A model generated the notes under the pieces. That model made no database searches. It saw only the letters and a program-made list of their open reading frames with translations, and had not been told where the DNA came from. Shown piece by piece: positions 1 to 5,150 of a stretch of 13,585 nt of DNA. The stretch's first letter is position 1; every line of letters begins with the position of its first letter. This stretch comes from Candidatus Bathyarchaeota archaeon. Its GTDB lineage: Archaea; Thermoproteota; Bathyarchaeia; TCS64; B23. A program made the translations under genes and the position numbers. Location of the stretch: assembly GCA_029259285.1 (NCBI GenBank), contig JAPDJB010000073.1, forward strand, positions 1-13,585. Reading direction: 5' to 3'.

Positions 1-190
1 CCACAACTTCTGAACAGAAAACCCCTTCGTCTCTAGAACATGATGCATTTCCCAAATAATCGACCTCCTTCTTCCACAGTAAGTTTTACATATACCTTCT
101 CTCTACCCACATAATTCAAATCATTCTTAACATATATTATTTGTATGAAAGGCCTATTATTCTTATTTAAATCTTCCGGTCAAGGCTGAT
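1..190. other. AT-rich intergenic edge, no supported gene
   Basis: This stretch is clearly richer in A and T than the rest of the window. I find no open frame with a start codon. One minus-strand frame (about 36-179) stays open for 48 codons but has no ATG and begins after a TGA, so it is not called. The region could be the 3' untranslated end or spacer of a gene lying to the left of the window. Confidence 0.4.
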
Positions 191-222
191 AGGTCACTCT
201 ATTTCTACTAGTGACCTTTTTT
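191..222 (+). terminator. hairpin followed by T-run, candidate transcription terminator
   Basis: AGGTCAC (191-197) is the exact reverse complement of GTGACCT (211-217). A 13-nt loop separates them, and the right arm runs straight into six T residues. Read on the plus strand this is a classic stem plus U-tract. Archaeal termination depends mainly on the T-tract, so the stem may be secondary. It would stop transcripts entering from the left edge before they meet tRNA-Leu, which is read from the opposite strand. Confidence 0.4.
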
Positions 223-224
223 AG

Positions 225-307
225 TGCGGGGGGTGGGATTCGAACCCACGCAGGCCTGAGCCAGCAGGTCCTGAGCCTGCCCCCTTTGGCCACTCGGGAA
301 CCCCCGC
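225..307 (-). tRNA. tRNA-Leu (anticodon CAG)
   Basis: The minus strand gives a full cloverleaf of 83 nt. The acceptor stem GCGGGGG pairs with CCCCCGC (226-232 with 301-307), with discriminator A at 225. The T arm GTGGG-TTCGAAT-CCCAC is perfect. The anticodon stem GCAGG/CCTGC closes the loop CTCAGGA, giving anticodon CAG for codon CUG. A long variable arm marks a class II tRNA, as expected for leucine. No CCA is encoded and there is no intron. Confidence 0.95.
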
Positions 308-335
308 CCCATAGATTTGAAAGGGGGTTGAGGGG

Positions 336-344
336 TAAATTAAG
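336..344 (-). promoter_or_regulatory. candidate TATA box for tRNA-Leu
   Basis: On the minus strand this reads CTTAATTTA and is centred about 33 nt upstream of the tRNA 5' end. That spacing is close to that of archaeal TATA boxes. Assignment is by position and composition only. Confidence 0.4.
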
Positions 345-383
345 TCTTCTCATCTTCGCTCAGCCTATACATTTCTTGTCCAC

Positions 384-1112
384 CTATAAGAGGCCTAGAC
401 CTGTCAGGAGGGATAGGAGGCCTGAGGCCATGACTAGGAGGAGGGTGAACCTCCTGAAGGGTTCCTCAGCCACCCTGCGGGATAGCCTGGCTCCAACTAC
501 GGCTCCGAGGGCCATGGAGGGTATGAGAAAGGTGATCCACCTCATGGTTTGGATGTTTATCAAGCCGTTGAGGATGTAGGTTGGGATGGCTGCCACGCCG
601 AGGATGGTGAAGTATGCGATGAGGCTAGCCCTGAGAACCCTCTTCTCCACGCCCCTATGAGTTAGGAATAGGATGACGGGTGGCCCACTCATCGTCGTGC
701 TGCCACCTAAGATGCCGCTTAGGAGGCCCACAGGGATGGCCATCCACCCCCTTGAGCCACCTAAACCCTCGACGCCTAATAGTAGGAGAAGTGAGAAGAG
801 GATGACTAGGAGGCCCACCAACACCCTTAGGGTATCCCCCTCAACAACTCTAAGCAGATAGGCCCCTATAGGTATGCCTATAAGACCCGATGCGGCGAGG
901 GGGATCATCATCCTCACGTCGATCCACCTCCACACATCTGGGAGTAGAAGTAGGGTTATGAGGGAGCCGTGGGTGACGACTATAGGCATAGCGAGCCTAG
1001 GCTCCATGAGAGCGGAGAGAAGGGGGGCGGAGACGAGGGCGAAGCCAAATCCAGTCAAACCCTGAACGACTCCAGCGGCGAAGACTACCAGAAGGGGGAG
1101 AAGCCACATCAT
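384..1112 (-). CDS. TauE/SafE (TSUP) family membrane transporter
   Basis: This is a 242-residue integral membrane protein with about eight hydrophobic helices and an internal two-fold pattern typical of the TSUP family. Near the N-terminus it has the family's glycine-rich signature (GLTGFGFALVSAPLL, residues about 19-33). In the second half it has GGSTTMSGPPVILFL (about 136-150), the second signature. Family members move small sulfur-containing anions such as sulfite, sulfonates, sulfoacetate or thiosulfate, but the substrate cannot be read from sequence. It starts at ATG (MMWLL) and is divergent from a ubiquitin-like sulfur-carrier gene whose start is only 39 bp away, which hints at a sulfur role (inference). 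The length is normal for the family and no defect is visible. Confidence 0.85.
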   Translation of the reverse strand: MMWLLPLLVVFAAGVVQGLTGFGFALVSAPLLSALMEPRLAMPIVVTHGSLITLLLLPDVWRWIDVRMMIPLAASGLIGIPIGAYLLRVVEGDTLRVLVGLLVILFSLLLLLGVEGLGGSRGWMAIPVGLLSGILGGSTTMSGPPVILFLTHRGVEKRVLRASLIAYFTILGVAAIPTYILNGLINIQTMRWITFLIPSMALGAVVGARLSRRVAEEPFRRFTLLLVMASGLLSLLTGLGLL

Positions 1113-1120
1113 GGGAACCC

Positions 1121-1142
1121 CTAATTAGCCTCCCCTTTTTAA
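1121..1142. promoter_or_regulatory. interlocked divergent promoter boxes (TSUP gene / moaD-like gene)
   Basis: Only 39 bp separate the two divergent starts. CTAATTAG (1121-1128) lies about 27 nt before the plus-strand ATG at 1152. On the minus strand CATTAAAAAG (about 1134-1143) lies about 26 nt before the ATG at 1112. Each box is where a leaderless archaeal gene would need it, so the two promoters appear interleaved. This is inferred from position and A/T content. Confidence 0.35.
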
Positions 1143-1151
1143 TGTTAAGAT

Positions 1152-1469
1152 ATGCCCATCAGGGTTAGGGTGAGATACTTCGCAGGCCTCCGTCGACTGA
1201 TAGGCCTTGGAGAGGAGGCCTACACGGTGGATGATGGAACGGAGTTGGGAAGCCTACTGATGGAGATCATACCGGAGAGGCATGGGGAGATCGGGGAGCT
1301 ATGGATAAAGAGGCTCTTCGAGATGGGAGCCGATGGTGATCCGACGCCGCGTAGAGGCTATATGATCCTAGTTAATGGACGCCACTACAACGAGTATGAG
1401 AAGGGGTTAAATCGCATATTGAGGGATGGAGACGTCATCTCCATCCTGGAGACGGTGGGTGGCGGATGA
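1152..1469 (+). CDS. MoaD/ThiS-like ubiquitin-fold sulfur carrier / SAMP
   Basis: This is a 105-residue beta-grasp protein. The N-terminus IRVRVRYFAGLRRLIGL is typical of MoaD, ILVNG (about 72-76) is the usual central strand, and the end DGDVISILETVGGG carries the C-terminal Gly-Gly that an E1-like enzyme adenylates. Such proteins act as sulfur donors (molybdopterin synthase small subunit, tRNA thiolation) or, in archaea, as small modifiers attached to lysines (SAMPs). It is slightly longer than a classic MoaD of 80-90 residues, with extra residues around 45-65. The stop overlaps the start of the E1-like gene by four bases (ATGA), so the two are almost certainly co-transcribed and probably partners. 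Which of the known roles applies cannot be told from this window. Confidence 0.85.
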   Translation: MPIRVRVRYFAGLRRLIGLGEEAYTVDDGTELGSLLMEIIPERHGEIGELWIKRLFEMGADGDPTPRRGYMILVNGRHYNEYEKGLNRILRDGDVISILETVGGG

Positions 1470-2203
1470 TGCTATCGGAGAAGGAGCTGGAGAGATATGA
1501 CCGGCAAATAATGATTCCAGGCATAGGCGTAGAGGGTCAGGAGAGATTGAAGTCCACCACGGTGGCAGTCGTCGGCGTAGGCGGATTGGGGTGCCCCGCC
1601 TCCCTCTACCTAGCAGCCGCAGGCTTCGGCAGGATCATCCTAATCGACGAGGGACGCTTCGAACTCAGCAACCTGAACAGGCAGATACACGGCTGGCAGA
1701 GGGATATCGGCAGATTAAAGGCGGAGGCGGCTAAGGAGAAGTTGACGGCCCTCAACCCCGACGTGGAGGTGGAGACACAGACCATAAAGCTGACGGAGGA
1801 GAACGTCGATGAGGCCCTGGGAGAGGCCGACATAGTCGTCGACGGCCTAGACAACTGGAGAGCCAGATTCCTCGTAAACGAACACTGCGTCCAACATCGT
1901 AAACCCTTCATCCACGCAGGGGTCAGAGGCCTCTATGGGCAGATGACCACCATAAAGCCAGGTGAAGGCCCCTGCCTAAGATGCATACTCCCCCAGAATC
2001 CACCTGAAGCTGAGCGCTTCCCAGTTCTAGGGGCCACCCCAGCCCTCTTCGCAGCGCTTCAAGTCATCGAAGCCGTGAAACTGGTCACAGGCCTAGGCAA
2101 ACCCCTCGTCGGGAGACTCCTCCTCATCAACGGCGAAGAGATGCGCTTCGAGATCATAGAGGTGAAACGTAACCCAAACTGTCCAATCTGCAAAGGTATT
2201 TGA
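1466..2203 (+). CDS. E1-like adenylyltransferase, ThiF/MoeB/HesA/UbaA family
   Basis: This 245-residue enzyme is expected to adenylate the C-terminal glycine of the ubiquitin-like protein encoded just upstream. Visible hallmarks are the N-terminal RYDRQIMIPGIG, the ATP-binding GVGGLG (37-42), D61 after strand two, NLNRQ (69-73), K85, and the conserved D129-N130. Two CxxC pairs, C170/C173 (CLRC) and C239/C242 (CPIC), form the structural zinc site. The crossover segment PEAERFPVLGATPALFAALQ has no cysteine where MoeB and ThiF often carry one (Ala182 falls there). The variant looks like that of many archaeal and clostridial HesA/MoeB/ThiF proteins (from memory of the family). The single-domain length is typical, with no rhodanese domain. 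Confidence 0.9.
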   Translation: MMLSEKELERYDRQIMIPGIGVEGQERLKSTTVAVVGVGGLGCPASLYLAAAGFGRIILIDEGRFELSNLNRQIHGWQRDIGRLKAEAAKEKLTALNPDVEVETQTIKLTEENVDEALGEADIVVDGLDNWRARFLVNEHCVQHRKPFIHAGVRGLYGQMTTIKPGEGPCLRCILPQNPPEAERFPVLGATPALFAALQVIEAVKLVTGLGKPLVGRLLLINGEEMRFEIIEVKRNPNCPICKGI

Positions 2204-2230
2204 AGAGGGATTGAATGAAATCACGAAAAA

Positions 2231-2238
2231 CTTATATA
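2231..2238 (+). promoter_or_regulatory. TATA box with BRE for the TPR gene
   Basis: CTTATATA is preceded by CGAAAAA, matching the archaeal BRE/TATA arrangement. Transcription would start near 2258-2263, leaving a short leader. A Shine-Dalgarno-like GGAG at 2269-2272 lies nine bases before the GTG start at 2282, which supports that start. Confidence 0.6.
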
Positions 2239-2281
2239 GAGTCTTCAAAATTTTCCTATAGAATCTCTGGAGCTGGGATAA

Positions 2282-2800
2282 GTGCCTCTCTTTGGTCCCT
2301 CTCCTAAGAAGATTTTTAGGAAGGCAATTGAGAAATATGAAACTGGTGATTATGAAGGTGCAAGTAAATTATTTAAAGAATATCTGAAAAAGAAAGCGGA
2401 GGATCATGTGGCATGGTATCTACTTGCCGCATGTAACCTGGCTTTAGATAAATATGATGTGGCTTTATATTCAATAGATAAAGCCATTGACTTAAATCCG
2501 GAAGATGCAGACTATTGGTTTGTGAAGGCACATCTATTCATGGTCATGAAAAATTATGAGATCGCATTACCCCTTTACGTGAAGGCATTATCACTTGATC
2601 CAAATAACGGTAATATAGTGAAGGATATCGGTCTATGTCTATGTCTATTAAAGAGATATGAAGATGCCATTCCCTACCTTAGAAGGGGGTTAATGATGAC
2701 GGGGGATGAGGATCTAAGGGAGCTTTTGGAGATATGTGAGGAGAAGAAGGGGACTAAAGAAGACGTGTCAACGGGCTCGATTCCACAGGAGGAGGGATGA
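2282..2800 (+). CDS. tetratricopeptide repeat protein
   Basis: This 172-residue soluble protein is made of about four consecutive 34-residue TPR units: roughly 10-43, 44-77, 78-111 and 112-145. The repeats show the usual small/large pattern, for example GDYEGASKLFKEYLK and EIALPLYVKALSLDP. The last 25 residues are charged and probably flexible. There is no signal peptide. TPRs build a superhelical protein-binding surface, so it is likely an adaptor with an unknown partner. The start is GTG, supported by the GGAG at 2269. The stop overlaps the next gene by four bases, so they form one unit. The first ~130 codons are notably AT-rich (many aaa, tta, ata) compared with every neighbour, while the last ~40 codons return to the local GC-rich style. 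Confidence 0.85.
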   Translation: MPLFGPSPKKIFRKAIEKYETGDYEGASKLFKEYLKKKAEDHVAWYLLAACNLALDKYDVALYSIDKAIDLNPEDADYWFVKAHLFMVMKNYEIALPLYVKALSLDPNNGNIVKDIGLCLCLLKRYEDAIPYLRRGLMMTGDEDLRELLEICEEKKGTKEDVSTGSIPQEEG

Positions 2801-2994
2801 TGGAGTTAGGAGATCTTTTCTATGGTCTCTTGGCCATCGTGCTCGGCCTCGGCTTCTACCTGAATCTCCTCCCCCTACCCTACGACCTCCCTGAAACCTT
2901 CCACTCATATGTTGGAATACTCTTCGCATTATTAGGGCTGCTATACATAGGAGCGAAAATCACCTCCGGAAAGAAGAGGCGGACTCAGCTTTGA
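2797..2994 (+). CDS. small two-helix membrane protein, unknown function
   Basis: This 65-residue protein has two hydrophobic segments, residues about 8-27 (FYGLLAIVLGLGFYLNLLPL) and 38-56 (YVGILFALLGLLYIGAKI). They are joined by a short proline-containing loop, and the tail is basic (KKRRTQL). The ATG start overlaps the stop of the TPR gene (ATGA) and is preceded by a purine-rich GGAGGAGG, a good ribosome binding site. I do not recognise the family. Overlap with the TPR gene suggests translational coupling, and perhaps a membrane anchor for the TPR protein (inference). The reading frame is credible because of the overlap, the binding site and the clear membrane pattern. Confidence 0.65.
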   Translation: MMELGDLFYGLLAIVLGLGFYLNLLPLPYDLPETFHSYVGILFALLGLLYIGAKITSGKKRRTQL

Positions 2995-3198
2995 GACTCA
3001 GATAAATGTCTCCACAATGGAGAAGGTGAAACCCCTACGAGGAGAAGCGGAATTTCAATGCTCATCGGTTTACCCATTATCATATTCCATTTATGCCATC
3101 ATCTGATTAGGGGTTAGCCTCACCCTCGACCTTCCTAAATTCAACCTCCTATAACATGAAGTGGAGTTTGGGGATTAAATCACGTAATTCATCGAGGG

Positions 3199-3248
3199 CT
3201 CCAGACCCTTCCTCAGCGGCGATGATCCAAAGATGATAGAGTCTGGAG
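3199..3248. repeat. inverted repeat with 8-bp arms
   Basis: CTCCAGAC (3199-3206) and GTCTGGAG (3241-3248) are exact reverse complements 34 nt apart in the gene-free gap. An 8-bp match at this distance can arise by chance. Confidence 0.35.
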
Positions 3249-3304
3249 GATGGCCTCTAAGAGATCCTGGCTAAGGTTATCCCACATTTCCCCTCATCGT
3301 CGCC

Positions 3305-3327
3305 GTATAAGTGGCTGCCACTTATAC
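3305..3327. repeat. 23-bp perfect palindrome with one central base
   Basis: The arm GTATAAGTGGC (3305-3315) and the arm GCCACTTATAC (3317-3327) are exact reverse complements around a single T at 3316. This near-gapless 11-bp dyad resembles a dimeric repressor operator more than an RNA hairpin, since one base is too small for a loop. It lies about 80 bp beyond the 3' end of tRNA-Glu with no obvious gene start beside it. Confidence 0.6.
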
Positions 3328-3405
3328 CAATTCTCCCACTTGATTATGCGACCTCGTTTCAGCATCTATCTCAGCCCATCCCCGTGTTTCAAACCCTCTG
3401 CCCCG

Positions 3406-3481
3406 TGCTCCGGGCGGGATTTGAACCCGCGATCAACGGCTCGAAAGGCCGTTATGTTTGTCCAGGCTACACCACCGGAGC
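3406..3481 (-). tRNA. tRNA-Glu (anticodon TTC)
   Basis: The minus strand folds into a 76-nt cloverleaf. The acceptor stem is GCTCCGG/CCGGAGC, with discriminator A at 3406. The D stem is GTGT/ACAT. The anticodon stem ACGGC/GCCGT holds the loop CTTTCGA, giving anticodon TTC (3443-3445 on plus). The T arm GCGGG-TTCAAAT-CCCGC is perfect. There is no encoded CCA and no intron. Confidence 0.95.
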
Positions 3482-3505
3482 CTATATGAATTGGGTTTAG
3501 GGGCG

Positions 3506-3513
3506 ATTTATAA
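3506..3513 (-). promoter_or_regulatory. TATA box for tRNA-Glu
   Basis: The minus strand reads TTATAAAT, centred about 28 nt upstream of the tRNA 5' end at 3481. It sits in the short gap after the stop of the FUN14-like gene, which gives the tRNA its own promoter. Confidence 0.55.
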
Positions 3514-3522
3514 CCTCTTTGT

Positions 3523-3849
3523 CTAATCGGCCTTGAAGCCTATTGTGAGGCCGAGGATGAAGCCGAGGATGAAGGGGATGCTGCTGATGAGGGGTAGATA
3601 GGACTTGAAGCTCTCCAAGGCCTCGGACGGCGGTGTTGGGAAGAGCTCCTCCAGCAGTCTAAGCCACTCTACGTCGGGCTTTATGCCTATCAACCTTAGG
3701 ATTGGGAGGGTGTTGAGGATGAAGACTCCGATGGCGACGATGGCAGCGACGATCCTCCCAAGCCTCCTAAGCAGGAAGCCGGTTAGGAATCCTCCGATGA
3801 GGCCGAGGATCAACGGATAGAGGGCGACAAACAGGAGCTCCCCAATCAA
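3523..3849 (-). CDS. FUN14-like small membrane protein
   Basis: This 108-residue protein has an N-terminal glycine-rich membrane hairpin (about 8-50, including LILGLIGGFLTGFLLRRLGRI), a polar middle (55-85), and a third hydrophobic segment ending in FILGFILGLTIGFK. This layout and the closing G-F-x-x-G-F-K-like pattern match archaeal FUN14-family proteins, relatives of the mitochondrial outer-membrane FUNDC1. Their role in archaea is not established. The start appears to be TTG at 3847-3849, because the frame meets a TAG upstream without an ATG or GTG. It lies divergent from tRNA-Met and upstream of tRNA-Glu, which has its own TATA box. Family assignment is by pattern recall and is moderately sure. 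Confidence 0.65.
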   Translation of the reverse strand: MIGELLFVALYPLILGLIGGFLTGFLLRRLGRIVAAIVAIGVFILNTLPILRLIGIKPDVEWLRLLEELFPTPPSEALESFKSYLPLISSIPFILGFILGLTIGFKAD

Positions 3850-3892
3850 CCCATAGGGGGTAACCGCCTCATCCTATAATGATTTCGAGAAC

Positions 3893-3900
3893 CTTTTATA
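3893..3900 (+). promoter_or_regulatory. TATA box for tRNA-Met/Ile2
   Basis: CTTTTATA, preceded by the purine-rich GAGAAC, is centred about 29 nt upstream of the tRNA 5' end at 3926. This is a canonical archaeal BRE/TATA placement. Confidence 0.65.
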
Positions 3901-3925
3901 TTCCAGCCCCATTCGAGATATTTTG

Positions 3926-3999
3926 GGGCCCGTAGCTCAGCTTGGTAGAGCGACAGGCTCATAACCTGTCGGTCGGGAGTTCGAATCTCCCCGGGCCCA
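3926..3999 (+). tRNA. tRNA with anticodon CAT (elongator Met or Ile2)
   Basis: This is a 74-nt cloverleaf with acceptor GGGCCCG/CGGGCCC and discriminator A at 3999. The anticodon stem ACAGG/CCTGT closes the loop CTCATAA, giving CAT at 3960-3962. The T arm is GGGAG-TTCGAAT-CTCCC. It lacks the initiator hallmarks: the first base pairs normally, and the anticodon stem has no run of three G-C pairs. It is therefore an elongator Met tRNA, or the Ile2 tRNA that reads AUA after agmatidine modification. I cannot separate these two from this window. No CCA is encoded. Confidence 0.92.
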
Positions 4000-4060
4000 G
4001 GGCTTAAGCTCTTTAATCTTCACCCTTGGATGCCGTCAACTATTTCAGCCTTAAAGGGGG

Positions 4061-4351
4061 TTAGGCTCCGAGATAGTCTACGACTCGCCCCTCCTCCGTC
4101 AACCTGTATAGGGTTCTTTCTCCCTCCTCGATCTTCTCGACGCAGAATCCCTGCTCCAGGACGGCGAGATGCCACTTGAGGGTCTGCTCATCTAAACCAG
4201 TCTTAGCCCTCAACTCCTCGAGGGTGGCATCCCCCTCCCTCAGGGCCTCGAGGATGCGCCTCCTCAGGGGGTGGTTTACGGCTTTTAGGTAGAGGGCGTG
4301 TCGACGACGTGTCTCCGCAACGCTTTCAGCTATCGTCCTATCCCTCTTCAT
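4061..4351 (-). CDS. ArsR-type winged-helix transcriptional regulator
   Basis: This 96-residue protein has a single winged helix-turn-helix. The NHPLRRRILEALREGDATLEEL segment (26-47) is the classic ArsR helix pair. The recognition helix lies around GLDEQTLKWHLAVLEQ (52-67), and the wing VEKIEEGERTLYRLTEEG (71-88) follows. The single cysteine (C70) is not part of the CxC metal site of true ArsR, so it is probably not a metal sensor of that kind. It is divergent from the FKBP gene, and the 70-bp gap contains a 12-bp palindrome inside a larger inverted repeat, a natural place for it to bind. It likely regulates itself and perhaps the FKBP-flavoprotein unit (inference). The ATG start lies about 30 nt below the palindromic TATA-like box. 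Confidence 0.8.
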   Translation of the reverse strand: MKRDRTIAESVAETRRRHALYLKAVNHPLRRRILEALREGDATLEELRAKTGLDEQTLKWHLAVLEQGFCVEKIEEGERTLYRLTEEGRVVDYLGA

Positions 4352-4352
4352 A

Positions 4353-4413
4353 TCAGAGGCTGTTGACCCCTCGACACCATAAAGCTTTATCGAGTGGGGG
4401 CCTCAACCTCTGA
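4353..4413. promoter_or_regulatory. nested inverted repeats with palindromic TATA-like core between divergent genes
   Basis: The core ATAAAGCTTTAT (4379-4390) is a perfect 12-bp palindrome. It is flanked at almost equal distances by TCAGAGG (4353-4359) and its reverse complement CCTCTGA (4407-4413). Further partial symmetry is visible, with TTGA and C-runs on the left against G-runs and TCAA on the right. The core sits about 33 nt before the ArsR-type ATG at 4351 and about 37 nt before the FKBP ATG at 4422. It could thus supply the TATA element in both directions and be an operator for the ArsR-type protein. Confidence 0.5.
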
Positions 4414-4421
4414 GGATTGAG

Positions 4422-5150
4422 ATGAGCGGGAAGGCTGAGGAGGCCGAGAAGGCTGAGGAGGAGAATGTGGTATCCAAGGGGGACTTCATCCTCGTTGAGT
4501 TGACGGGGAGAGTTGAGGAGACGGGTGAGGTCTTCGAGACCACCGATGAGGAGACGGCTAAGAGCAGCGGAATCTACGATGAGAGGGAGGTCTATGGGCC
4601 TAGGCTGATAGTCGTCGGAGAGGGATGGGTTCTCAGGGGGCTGGATAAGAGGCTTGAAGGATTGAAGATAGGTGAGGAGACCGAGATCGAGATACCGTCG
4701 GAGGAGGCCTTCGGAGAGCGTGATCCAAGAAACATCCGAATGGTTCCCTATAGGGTGCTGAGATCGAAGGGAATCACACCTAGGATGGGTGAACGAATAG
4801 AGGTGGATGGGCGGACAGCCGTGGTGAGAAGCATAGGGGCTGGGCGAGTGCAACTCGACTTCAACCACCCCCTCGCAGGGAGGAGGATCATCTACAAGGT
4901 GAAGGTTCTAAGGCGTCTTGAGGGGGATGAGGAGCGTATAAGGGCGCTCCTCGGAAGGAGATTCCCAGGCGTAGACCCAGAGAGCTTCGGATTGAAGCTG
5001 TTGAAGAGGAGGGTGAGGATCACCATGCCCGAGGAGGTCTTCTTCGCCGAGAACATACAGCTGGCGAAGAGGGCCGTCGCCCTCGACATACAGAGATTCC
5101 TCCCAGATGTTGAGGCCGTCGAGTTCATAGAGGTCGTTAAGCGGAGATGA
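4422..5150 (+). CDS. FKBP-type peptidyl-prolyl isomerase, archaeal long form
   Basis: This 242-residue cytosolic foldase has an FKBP core at about 16-104 and 152-166. It includes GDFILVELTGRVEETGEVFETT and the signature GEGWVLRGLDKRLEGLKIGEE. Between the core halves lies an IF (insert-in-flap) domain at about 105-151 (VPYRVLRSKGITPRMGERIEV...FNHPLAG), the chaperone domain known from SlyD and archaeal FKBPs. A further charged C-terminal domain (170-242) marks the long archaeal type. It would speed prolyl cis/trans isomerisation and hold unfolded chains. The first 15 residues are Glu/Lys-rich and low complexity. The stop overlaps the ATG of the flavoprotein gene (ATGA), so both share a transcript. 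A GAGG a few bases before the ATG supports the start. Confidence 0.9.
   Translation: MSGKAEEAEKAEEENVVSKGDFILVELTGRVEETGEVFETTDEETAKSSGIYDEREVYGPRLIVVGEGWVLRGLDKRLEGLKIGEETEIEIPSEEAFGERDPRNIRMVPYRVLRSKGITPRMGERIEVDGRTAVVRSIGAGRVQLDFNHPLAGRRIIYKVKVLRRLEGDEERIRALLGRRFPGVDPESFGLKLLKRRVRITMPEEVFFAENIQLAKRAVALDIQRFLPDVEAVEFIEVVKRR

Larger units (their letters stand above)
2995..3405. other. gene-free gap of about 410 bp
   Basis: I find no credible coding region on either strand; the longest start-to-stop frames are short and have no recognisable content. Two structures stand out: a 23-bp palindrome at 3305-3327, and complementary 8-mers CTCCAGAC (3199-3206) and GTCTGGAG (3241-3248) that could form a stem over a 34-nt loop. 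The gap might hold a small RNA or a decayed gene, but I could not identify C/D-box, tRNA or other RNA signatures. Confidence 0.5.

Noticed and set aside
33..179. Minus-strand open frame of 48 codons in the AT-rich left edge
   Set aside because: It follows a TGA, has no ATG, has no ribosome binding site, and shows no recognisable domain.
211..579. Plus-strand frame of 122 codons
   Set aside because: It runs antisense through the tRNA-Leu gene and the end of the TSUP gene, and its translation is low-complexity.
3294..3365. Minus-strand ATG frame of 23 codons spanning the 23-bp palindrome
   Set aside because: It is too short, has no binding site, and has no recognisable content.
2995..3405. 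Possible C/D-box sRNA in the gene-free gap
   Set aside because: Isolated GATGAT and CTGA strings occur, but not in the order and spacing of C, D', C' and D boxes on either strand.
3250..3489. Plus-strand frame of 79 codons
   Set aside because: It runs antisense through tRNA-Glu and has an arginine/serine-rich composition typical of a shadow frame.
4353..4868. Minus-strand frame of 171 codons
   Set aside because: It is fully antisense to the FKBP gene, whose domains are unmistakable. Its translation is leucine/proline-rich shadow sequence.
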